NCBI RefSeq assembly: GCF_050937815.1
Contig: NZ_JACDIJ010000001.1
Span: 310,001-374,000 of the forward strand
Length of the DNA stretch: 64,000 nucleotides
Direction: 5' to 3'
From: Treponema_C sp050937815
GTDB taxonomy: Bacteria; Spirochaetota; Spirochaetia; Treponematales; Treponemataceae
Both the position numbers and the translations under genes were made by a program. Of this stretch, positions 24,559-30,527 are shown one piece after another (within the stretch, counting starts at the first letter, position 1; the number at the start of each line of letters is the position of its first letter). The notes under the pieces were generated by a model. The model saw only the letters and a program-made list of their open reading frames with translations, ran no database searches and was not told where the DNA came from.

Positions 24559-25203
24559 ATGACAGATGAAAATTGGTATCGAAATGAAATATGGAATGAT
24601 GAAGTAGAAAAATGTTTTATGGATAAACTCAATAAAGCACGTTCTCAAAAAACACAATACATAAAAATTCAGGCATTCTATCTTCTGGCTAAATATCCAT
24701 CTATAACATTAAAACTCATAAAATATTCGCGTAATATAAAAATAGATGAATTTTGGGAGCAAGAGTATTGTTTGTATGAAAGCAAAGCTTTTTACGCTCT
24801 AAAAGAATACTCTTTAGCATTAGAAAAAGCATTTGAATCAATCGAATGGAGAAGAAAGAAGCCATGTGTACAGACTGAAAATATTTATTGGCTAGCTGAA
24901 TTAGTATTAAGAACTAAACAAAAAAATGAATACCAAAAAAGCATCGATATTATGAAAAAAATGCATAAAGAAACACCTTTTCCAATAGATGAATACAGGT
25001 ATCATGGATTTAATGCATTATTGTTAAATGAACTGGGATACAAGAATGATGCAATCTCTGAATCTCGTATTGCAGTTGAGTGGGCAAATCGAGATAAAAA
25101 TTTATTAGACAATGTGCAAAAACAAAAATACGGATTGGTTAAAAGTAAATTAAATTGGCCATATATGAAATTGCGGAAATTATCAAAAATGGAATTCGTC
25201 TAA
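24559..25203 (+). CDS. Unassigned cassette protein, helical/TPR-like (214 aa)
   Basis: A 214-residue cytoplasmic protein that I do not recognise. It is almost entirely alpha-helical by composition. Repeating patterns such as SKAFYALKEYSLALEKAFES (about 75-94) and GFNALLLNELGYKNDAISES (about 156-175) resemble tetratricopeptide helices. No catalytic motif is visible. GGAGG precedes the ATG, a short TGCC/GGCA hairpin precedes that, and the stop codon lies in the left arm of the attC site at 25198. It is a cassette gene of unknown role; a partner or sensor protein is as likely as anything else. Confidence 0.7.
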   Translation: MTDENWYRNEIWNDEVEKCFMDKLNKARSQKTQYIKIQAFYLLAKYPSITLKLIKYSRNIKIDEFWEQEYCLYESKAFYALKEYSLALEKAFESIEWRRKKPCVQTENIYWLAELVLRTKQKNEYQKSIDIMKKMHKETPFPIDEYRYHGFNALLLNELGYKNDAISESRIAVEWANRDKNLLDNVQKQKYGLVKSKLNWPYMKLRKLSKMEFV

Positions 25204-25357
25204 CACTCGCTTCAAAGCTGACATTTGTTTTGTCACGAAAGTTGCTGGAATCGGTCGCTGCTGGCAGCTCCCTCATTTATGCAACTTTCGCGCCAACTTT
25301 GCCTTAACTCTTCGCTTCAGGCAAAGACACAAATGCAGGTTAAGCGAGAAGTTAGAA
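25198..25357 (+). repeat. attC-like site, long form (about 160 nt)
   Basis: The left arm GTCTAACACTCGCTTCAAAG and the right arm (GCAGGTTAAGCGAGAAGTTAG) pair across CTAAC/GTTAG and CTCGCTT/AAGCGAG with unpaired bases between, as in integron attC sites. Inside are further nested pairings: CATTTGT with ACAAATG, and CGAAAGTTGC with GCAACTTTCG (10 bp perfect). The long variable terminal structure makes this site more than twice as long as the next two. Confidence 0.8.
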
Positions 25358-25396
25358 GGATGCCGCAGATGCGGCGCATAATAAAAGGAGATAGAA

Positions 25397-26428
25397 ATGG
25401 AGTTACAAACTTACCAACAAGCCCTTGAGCACTTGAAAAAAGCAAAAAGAGAGAAGCACTTGCTTATGGGAAATGGATTTAGCATTGCATATGATCCAAA
25501 AATATTTTCCTATAATGCATTGAGTGATTTTATTAAGAAAAGCAATGATCCTTTGCTTATAAAGCTTTTTGAGATTGTTAATACAAGCAATTTTGAACAA
25601 ATTATGCAACAGCTTAATATGAGTAAAAAAATAATTTCAGTGTTTGATTCTAAATCTCAAGGTTTACAAAGAATAGATAAATCTATTAACTTATTAAAAG
25701 AATCGTTAATTTCCGCTGTTAAAGAACTTCATCCTGAATATGTATTTTCTATTCCAGAAGATAAAAGTACTGCATGTGCAAAATTTCTTAGTGATTATTT
25801 GGGGACTAATGAAAGTATTTTTACAACTAACTATGATATACTTCTTTACTGGGTATTGATGCGTAATGATATTCAAAATTGTATTGATGGTTTTGGTCGT
25901 GATCTTGAAAATGATGATGACGAGTATATACCTGAGGACGATCGTGAATATTCAGAACTCCGTTGGGGGAAACATAAAGATATTCAAAATATATTTTACC
26001 TACATGGAGCTTTACCAATTTTTGATACTGGAATTGATATTATCAAGGAGGAATATGATGGGAAATACATTCTTGATAAAATAAAGGAGAGAATAGAAAA
26101 AGGAAATTATCCAATATTTGTTACAGCCGGTAACGGTGACGAAAAATTAAACCATATACTGCATAATCACTATTTGTCATTCTGTTATGATAAATTATCT
26201 ACTATCAAAGGTTCACTTGTAACATTTGGTTTCAATTTTGGCGAATATGATGAACACATCATTAGAGCTATAAATCTTGCAGCAAAACAAGATAAAAAAA
26301 ATTGTTTAAGAAGTGTTTATATTGGTGTTTATTCTGATGATGATAGAAAACATATTGAACAAATTGAGCATAAATTCAAATGTAAGGTTAATATTTTTGA
26401 TACGAAAACTGCAAATATATGGAATTAA
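25397..26428 (+). CDS. SIR2-like DUF4917-family protein, possible anti-phage NADase
   Basis: A 343-residue protein resembling the DUF4917 family with a SIR2-like Rossmann core. Motifs in order are MGNGFSI (about 24-30, nucleotide-binding glycine loop), FTTNYDILLYW (about 142-152), YLHGALP (about 201-207) and FGFNFGEYDEHI (about 277-288). TNYD and the LHG histidine are typical of SIR2-type NADase effectors found in bacterial anti-phage systems such as Thoeris ThsA and DSR. No membrane or signal segment is seen. AAAGGAG precedes the ATG, and a GCCGC/GCGGC hairpin lies at the cassette start. It sits between two attC-like sites, so it is a stand-alone cassette. Family is fairly sure; NAD cleavage and defence are inference. 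Confidence 0.75.
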   Translation: MELQTYQQALEHLKKAKREKHLLMGNGFSIAYDPKIFSYNALSDFIKKSNDPLLIKLFEIVNTSNFEQIMQQLNMSKKIISVFDSKSQGLQRIDKSINLLKESLISAVKELHPEYVFSIPEDKSTACAKFLSDYLGTNESIFTTNYDILLYWVLMRNDIQNCIDGFGRDLENDDDEYIPEDDREYSELRWGKHKDIQNIFYLHGALPIFDTGIDIIKEEYDGKYILDKIKERIEKGNYPIFVTAGNGDEKLNHILHNHYLSFCYDKLSTIKGSLVTFGFNFGEYDEHIIRAINLAAKQDKKNCLRSVYIGVYSDDDRKHIEQIEHKFKCKVNIFDTKTANIWN

Positions 26429-26434
26429 AAAACC

Positions 26435-26501
26435 TTCTAACACTCGCTTCAAAGCTGACATTGCGGAGGAGCCGCAAATGCAGGTCAAGCGAATGTTAGG
26501 T
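26435..26501 (+). repeat. attC-like site (67 nt)
   Basis: Left arm TTCTAACACTCGCTT pairs with right arm AAGCGAATGTTAGGT, leaving extrahelical bases. The terminal hairpin is TTGCGG-AGGAG-CCGCAA, flanked by GACA and TGCAGGT. This is the compact attC layout (R''-L''-loop-L'-R') seen in Treponema integron cassettes. It is nearly identical to the site at 27319-27385. Confidence 0.85.
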
Positions 26502-26708
26502 TGAAGCGGATGTTATACGGATGCTGTGCGTTTGTTTAATGGGAGGCGGAACATCCGTCTGTCGTCCGGCACAAAGCGGCACATACTTTTTCTTATGTCG
26601 TAAAATCGGCTGATAGTAAAACAGGTAATAATACGGTGTGTCAAGTTCAGTAGAAGTCAGTTGCATATTCAGTCTGAATATAGTATTATAAAAAGACAGG
26701 AGGCGCGT

Positions 26709-26993
26709 ATGATTCCCAATGTACACGAATGTATAAAACCTATTTCCTACATAAAGGCGAATGCTGCCGATATGATGAATTTTGTAAATGAAAGAAAAGA
26801 GCCTCTCATCATAACACAAAACGGAGAATCACGAGCCGTGTTGATTGATGTTGAATCTTATCAGGAAATGAAAAATGCTTTCACTTTTTTAAAGATAATT
26901 CAGTTATCCGAAAAAGATATAAAAGCCGGAAATGTTAAGCCCGCTTCAGAAGTTTTTGCAAATTTAAGAGGAAAATATAACCTTGAAAATTAA
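26709..26993 (+). CDS. Phd/YefM-type antitoxin
   Basis: A 94-residue antitoxin. YIKANAADMMNFVNERKEP (about 13-31), then LIITQNGESRAVLIDVESYQ (about 32-51) is the classic Phd/YefM fold, with the DNA-binding N-terminal half and a C-terminal toxin-wrapping tail. The start at 26709 is chosen for its AGGAGG Shine-Dalgarno. It overlaps the ParE/RelE gene by 11 bp. It would bind its own promoter and neutralise the toxin. Confidence 0.88.
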   Translation: MIPNVHECIKPISYIKANAADMMNFVNERKEPLIITQNGESRAVLIDVESYQEMKNAFTFLKIIQLSEKDIKAGNVKPASEVFANLRGKYNLEN

Positions 26994-27324
26994 AGAAATT
27001 ATTGTTTCCCGGTTTGCAGAAGACGATTTAAATGAAATAGTAGAGTACTATTTTTCGGTGAGCCGAAATTATATTGAAAAAGTAATTTCCGAATTTGAAA
27101 AAAATATTATGTCCTTGCAGAAATATCCTAAGAGCGGCAGAATTGTTCCCGAGCTTGAAAAACAAGGTATTTCGCAATATAGGGAATTGATTCAAGGATA
27201 TTATAGAATTGTATACGAAATTTCAGGAGATAAAGTAGTAATACATACAATTATTGACGGCAGAAGAAATTTTGAAGATATTATAATTTCAAAATTGTCT
27301 CGCTATTATGAAAATAACGCCTAA
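26983..27324 (+). CDS. ParE/RelE-superfamily toxin
   Basis: A 113-residue toxin of the RelE/ParE superfamily. VSRFAEDDLNEIVEYYFSVS (about 8-27) is the helical hairpin with conserved acidic positions. YPKSGRIVPEL (about 45-55) and YRELIQGYYRIVYEISGD (about 63-80) form the beta-sheet core, and IIDGRRN follows near 88. The likely start is TTG at 26983, inside the end of the antitoxin gene. Members either poison gyrase (ParE) or cleave mRNA (RelE). The stop codon is made by the CCTAAC arm of the attC at 27319. Confidence 0.88.
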   Translation: MKIKEIIVSRFAEDDLNEIVEYYFSVSRNYIEKVISEFEKNIMSLQKYPKSGRIVPELEKQGISQYRELIQGYYRIVYEISGDKVVIHTIIDGRRNFEDIIISKLSRYYENNA

Positions 27325-27385
27325 CACCCGCTTCAAAGCCGACATTGCGGAGGAGCCGCAAATGCAGGTTAAGCGGAAGTTAGGT
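27319..27385 (+). repeat. attC-like site (67 nt)
   Basis: Left arm GCCTAACACCCGCTT and right arm AAGCGGAAGTTAGGT pair; the central TTGCGG/CCGCAA hairpin with AGGAG loop equals that of 26435-26501. Conservation of both arms and core between adjacent sites supports a common cassette system. Confidence 0.85.
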
Positions 27386-27468
27386 TGACAAGCTAACCGC
27401 TAATATTATTAAGTGGAATGCAGAAAATGATATTTGAGAAGCTTTGACCAAGATACGAAGATGTTAAA

Positions 27469-27684
27469 ATGAGAAAAGATGTAGATTCATTGGAAAAAAT
27501 AAGAGAAAATGAAACAAATAATACACGGAAAGCTGTATATCTTGACATTGGAAGCAAAAATCCTTTTAGCGCAAAACAATTTTACAAAAATAGCCGAGCC
27601 TCATATAATACCGCTTTTAATAATTTGAGAAGTTATCAAAAATTTTCTCAAGTTATTGATAGATTTATGCGTGCATGCACATAA
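27469..27684 (+). CDS. Possible small hypothetical protein (71 aa)
   Basis: A 71-codon frame beginning MRKDVDSLEKIRENETNNT, AT-rich like its neighbours. No Shine-Dalgarno is visible and no motif is recognised. Its second half (KQFYKNSRASYNTAFNNLRS) is plausible helical protein. It follows the attC at 27385, where the first gene of a cassette is expected, but it may be a decayed gene. Confidence 0.35.
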   Translation: MRKDVDSLEKIRENETNNTRKAVYLDIGSKNPFSAKQFYKNSRASYNTAFNNLRSYQKFSQVIDRFMRACT

Positions 27685-27954
27685 TTTAGCAGATATGAAT
27701 ATTGACTTTTGTATATTGTTAGTAACTAATACATAAAAATAACATAACATATGCAAAAGTCTTTACGATTAATATAAATAATATAAAGCAACAAAATATG
27801 CAATGTTACGAAAAATTATAGAGATAACAGATGTAAACTTAAATAGGACTTATGTTTTTCCAATTAAAAAATATAGAAAATATTTAATAAAACTTATTGA
27901 CAGCAAGTACCTAATTGCGGCATAGTATAAGTAAGGAAAGTAAGGAGGTGTTTT
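27685..27954 (+). other. AT-rich gap before the AbrB/PIN pair, with promoter
   Basis: Very AT-rich. GACTTTTG (27714-) and CAAAAGTC about 50 bp later form a loose inverted repeat. A 40-codon frame at 27803-27925 (from ATGTTACGAAAA) has no Shine-Dalgarno and could be a gene remnant. A promoter-like pair, TTGACA (27897-27902) and CATAGT (27921-27926, 18-bp spacer), with an AAGGAGG Shine-Dalgarno, leads into the antitoxin gene at 27955. Confidence 0.4.
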
Positions 27955-28203
27955 ATGGAACTTGCAAAAGTAACTTCAAAAGGTCAGATTACAATTCCGC
28001 TTACGATAAGAAATCTGCTTGGATTAAAAACCGGCGATAAAGTTTTTTTTGAAGAAAGTAGAGGAAAAATTTATATTACAAACGCTTCTCAAATAACTTT
28101 ATCAAATATTCAAGCTCAAATGCAAGGAGAAGCAAAAAAAGCAGACTTTCAAACAGAAGATGATGTTATTAATTATATCAAGGAATTACGGAAAGCACGT
28201 TGA
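27955..28203 (+). CDS. AbrB/MazE-type (SpoVT-like) antitoxin
   Basis: An 82-residue protein with the swapped-hairpin AbrB DNA-binding domain: AKVTSKGQITIPLTIRNLLG (about 3-22), then LKTGDKVFFEE (about 23-33). The rest is a charged helical tail that should contact the toxin. AAGGAGG precedes the ATG. Its stop overlaps the PIN toxin start by 4 bp (TTGA). Autoregulation is expected for this family. Confidence 0.9.
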   Translation: MELAKVTSKGQITIPLTIRNLLGLKTGDKVFFEESRGKIYITNASQITLSNIQAQMQGEAKKADFQTEDDVINYIKELRKAR

Positions 28204-28610
28204 GAGTTTTTGTAGATACAAATATCGTTATTTCTGCGATACTTTTTCCTAATGGTAAAACGGCTAGAGTTTTTTCCCATTTGCTTGCAAAGCATACGGT
28301 GATAATTTCTTCATACACAAGGGAAGAATGCGAAGAGGTTTTTGAAAAGAAATTTCCGTTGAAAAAAGAACTGTTGAGTGTTTTTTTTGATGGAATTAGT
28401 TTTGAAGAATTTAAAAGTCCGCAGGAAATTGATGAAAATCAATATCCAAAAATTCGGGACACAAAAGATTTACCTGTTCTTGCATCTGCAATTTTATCTG
28501 ATTCCGATATTTTGATTACCGGAGACAAAGATTTTGAAGATATAAAAATTGATAAACCATTAATTTTTACACCGACAAAATATTTTGACTTGATTGAAGA
28601 AACAACCTAA
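28200..28610 (+). CDS. PIN-domain toxin (COG1569 type)
   Basis: A 136-residue PIN-domain protein of the group annotated as putative toxin-antitoxin toxin, PIN family. It begins RVFVDTNIVISAILFPNGK with the catalytic Asp, has the conserved Glu in SSYTREECEEVF (about 42-53), KIRDTKDLPVLASAILSDSD (about 84-103) and DILITGDKDFEDI (about 103-115). The TTG start overlaps the antitoxin stop. It is a likely RNase, silenced by the AbrB-type partner. The stop codon again lies in an attC-type CCTAAC arm. Confidence 0.88.
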   Translation: MRVFVDTNIVISAILFPNGKTARVFSHLLAKHTVIISSYTREECEEVFEKKFPLKKELLSVFFDGISFEEFKSPQEIDENQYPKIRDTKDLPVLASAILSDSDILITGDKDFEDIKIDKPLIFTPTKYFDLIEETT

Positions 28611-28620
28611 CACCCGCTTG
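28605..28620 (+). repeat. Truncated attC-like left half
   Basis: ACCTAACACCCGCTTG equals the left arm of the attC at 27319, but the terminal hairpin and right arm are missing; the next gene follows 37 bp later. The cassette boundary has been lost here, so the AbrB/PIN pair and the next gene would now move as one unit. Confidence 0.6.
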
Positions 28621-28656
28621 AAATAAAAATATAAATATTAAGGATAAAATAATTCT

Positions 28657-29211
28657 ATGATTTTAAAGAATTTAATAATTCCGCTTACATTAGCAAATAA
28701 AAGAAAACAAAATTCATTAAAAATATCTGATTATCCGGTGTTTTATTATAAAAATAAGAATGCACAGCAAGAAAATATAAAATTTGGCGTACGAATTCTC
28801 TTTTGGACCGGAATGGTTGGACACGGTAAAAATTTCAAAGAAGCATTTGTAAAGCTTTGTGAAAATTTCGATTTATACAAAAAAAATAATGAATATGTAC
28901 CAAAACCATGGGAAAAAAAAGAATTAGAATTTGCATCAGATAAAAAAATTTTGGAAAATGAGAATTTTGCAGTAGAATTTTTTGATAAAATTCTTGGTAC
29001 GGATTTTTACAAAGGATTTTATTCTGATGAAACATATCTGGAGCACTTTTATTGTGATGTTGATGTTGACAAGCAAAAAAGAATAAAAAAAGGAATCATA
29101 GATAAGGTAAAATCATATTATAATATTGATATAAGCAATGTCTATGATTTTGCTTTGCCGGATGTATTTCAATTTATAATAGATAAAAAACCGCCTAGCA
29201 TAAGTTCATAG
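28657..29211 (+). CDS. Unassigned cassette protein (184 aa)
   Basis: A 184-residue cytoplasmic protein that I do not recognise, rich in Lys, Asn, Phe and Tyr. VRILFWTGMVGHGKNFKEAF (about 46-65) contains a GxGK-like turn but not a full P-loop. A clustered acidic/aromatic segment (DETYLEHFYCDVDVDKQKR) lies near 125. The likely Shine-Dalgarno is AAGGA 11 nt upstream. It follows a truncated attC half and is AT-rich like the other cassette genes. No function is proposed. Confidence 0.65.
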   Translation: MILKNLIIPLTLANKRKQNSLKISDYPVFYYKNKNAQQENIKFGVRILFWTGMVGHGKNFKEAFVKLCENFDLYKKNNEYVPKPWEKKELEFASDKKILENENFAVEFFDKILGTDFYKGFYSDETYLEHFYCDVDVDKQKRIKKGIIDKVKSYYNIDISNVYDFALPDVFQFIIDKKPPSISS

Positions 29212-29457
29212 CCCATATCCTGTCAAGCCGCTCTGCGGTTTAAAACAATATTATGAGAACGGTGCAGGAAACCTCTAAATCGGAGAAAAGGTGAAAATAC
29301 AGAGAACTTTAAAACAGACTATTTTTTTTGGAATTGTTCTCGGTTTTAATTGTATAGCTCTCATTCCTTTAGATTACAAATTACTGTTTTTATAATATAA
29401 TAAAGAAGGGTCGAAGAGATATTAGGTTGACAGAGCTCCGGAGCGCTTGGAGAAAGA
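29212..29457 (+). other. Gene-free cassette junction
   Basis: No gene is seen. CCTAGCATAAGTTCATAG at the left edge and CCGC-TCT-GCGG (about 29228-29238) may be remains of a differently built attC, but arms do not pair convincingly. The right end holds junction promoter motif 3. Confidence 0.4.
29368..29426 (+). promoter_or_regulatory. Junction promoter motif 3
   Basis: TTTAGA (29368-29373), 17 bp, TATAAT (29391-29396), then AAGAAGGGTCGAAGAGAT and ATTAGG (29421-29426), closely parallel to 24477-24531. A GCTCCGGAGC palindrome (29435-29444) and the Shine-Dalgarno of the next gene follow. Confidence 0.5.
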
Positions 29458-30309
29458 ATGAAAAAATTATTTTTTATAGTTTCTTTTTTATTATTATCAC
29501 TCTTCTTTCAAATTTATGCACAAAAATCAATAAAATATTGTGAATTGAGTAAAATAGAAACTATAAAGGATGTGATTATTACAAAACGGGATTTTAATGG
29601 ACGGCAAGAAAATATAACAATCAAATTAAATGAAAGCCAAAAAAAAGAGTTTTTTGATAGAATTAAAATCTCAAAGCACGAAAAATATATAAAAGTATCG
29701 TTAGACTATGAAGTGTCTATTGCCTATGATAACAACGAAACAGAAGTCTTTTTTATGACCGGTAGAGTAATAAAAAAACAGGACGGTAAAACTTTTACAC
29801 TTGATAATAATATGAATCTTTTTTTAAATTCTTTATTTACAGACGATTATGTTTCAAATAAATATAAAGAAAGACTTATAGAAACCGATAGCCGTCGAAT
29901 TCAAATTTATCAGCCGAATTATTCAAGAAATAATCTTTTATTTATTGGCAGTTCTGAATCAATAAATTCCTATGCAGCTTGTATTTGTACTTGGAAAGTC
30001 GGTCGAGAACTTATTGATGTGCAATATAGTTTTTTCAAAAAAAAATATTTGAAAAATTATATAAAAGAAAAAAGATTAAAAGAGCTTGCAGATATTTATT
30101 TAAAAGAAATTCATAAATTATATCCGAAACAAATGATTTTTAAAAATTTCGAAATTCATCCTATAGATGAGAATAATAAGAAGTTTATTATTTATTTTAA
30201 TTATAAAATAAAATTACATAACAAAGGGTATTTAAATGAAGTTGTGTATATGATGCCGGACGGCACAATTGTTATCAGTGATAACAATTATGAGAATATA
30301 CAATTTTAG
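29458..30309 (+). CDS. Unassigned secreted cassette protein (283 aa)
   Basis: A 283-residue protein with a clear signal peptide (MKKLFFIVSFLLLSLFFQIY, cut near the AQ at residue 21-22) and no lipobox. The mature part looks like two beta-rich modules. One is at about 35-140 (a KLNESQKKEFFDRI segment, then SLDYEVSIAYDNNETEVFFM). The second is at about 150-280, with paired basic stretches and an IYFNYKIKLHNKGYLNEVVY hairpin near the end. No known domain is recognised. GGAGAAAG precedes the ATG. It would act in the periplasm or at the surface. It is the last gene of the AT-rich block. Confidence 0.7.
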   Translation: MKKLFFIVSFLLLSLFFQIYAQKSIKYCELSKIETIKDVIITKRDFNGRQENITIKLNESQKKEFFDRIKISKHEKYIKVSLDYEVSIAYDNNETEVFFMTGRVIKKQDGKTFTLDNNMNLFLNSLFTDDYVSNKYKERLIETDSRRIQIYQPNYSRNNLLFIGSSESINSYAACICTWKVGRELIDVQYSFFKKKYLKNYIKEKRLKELADIYLKEIHKLYPKQMIFKNFEIHPIDENNKKFIIYFNYKIKLHNKGYLNEVVYMMPDGTIVISDNNYENIQF

Positions 30310-30486
30310 ATTCTTTCGGCGCAGATTTCTCCTTAAGTCCCAAATCGGTAATCAAAGCGTTAAAACGCGGCATTCCTAAAAGGGTACAATATATACCGCC
30401 GGTTTGTATGTACGCTTTATTTGATTTTGTGCTTGCTTTTGCAAAACGCAGTCCTCATATATCTTCAAGGCGGGCTTCTATATAAA
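30310..30486 (+). pseudogene. C-terminal coding remnant at the right edge of the array
   Basis: An open frame from 30309 ends at TAA just after 30480 and contains plausible protein (KSVIKALKRGIPKRVQYIP, then CMYALFDFVLAFAKRSPH) with base composition like core genes, not like the cassettes. It has no start codon or Shine-Dalgarno of its own and is directly followed by a terminator. It looks like the tail of a core gene cut off by the accessory insertion. The parent gene is not recognised. Confidence 0.45.
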
Positions 30487-30507
30487 AAAGTACAGCCCGC
30501 CTTTTAT
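30467..30507. terminator. Bidirectional rho-independent terminator
   Basis: AAGGCGGGCT and AGCCCGCCTT form a perfect 10-bp stem with a 17-nt loop, followed by TTTTA on the plus strand. It separates the accessory block from the convergent flavoprotein gene and can serve both. Confidence 0.75.
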
Positions 30508-30527
30508 ACGCCTTTACTGCTTACCGA

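Larger units (their letters stand above)
23198..30309 (+). mobile_element. Integron-type gene-cassette array without integrase (CALIN-like)
   Basis: About 7 kb of AT-rich DNA holding mostly rightward small genes separated by attC-like sites (two compact 67-nt sites, one long site, two decayed or half sites). Several cargo stop codons fall in attC left arms. No integrase gene is present in this window. Treponema denticola is known to carry a chromosomal integron whose cassettes include toxin-antitoxin pairs, so this array probably derives from such a system. The edges are uvrA at the left and a truncated coding remnant at the right. Confidence 0.75.

Noticed and set aside
27803..27925. A 40-codon frame before the AbrB/PIN pair
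   Set aside because: Protein-like but lacking a ribosome-binding site and recognisable motif; kept only as a possible remnant in the gap description.
29196..29290. A sixth attC site after the 28657 gene
   Set aside because: CCTAGC and a CCGC/GCGG hairpin are suggestive, but the arms do not pair and no GTTRRRY core is found at the right end.
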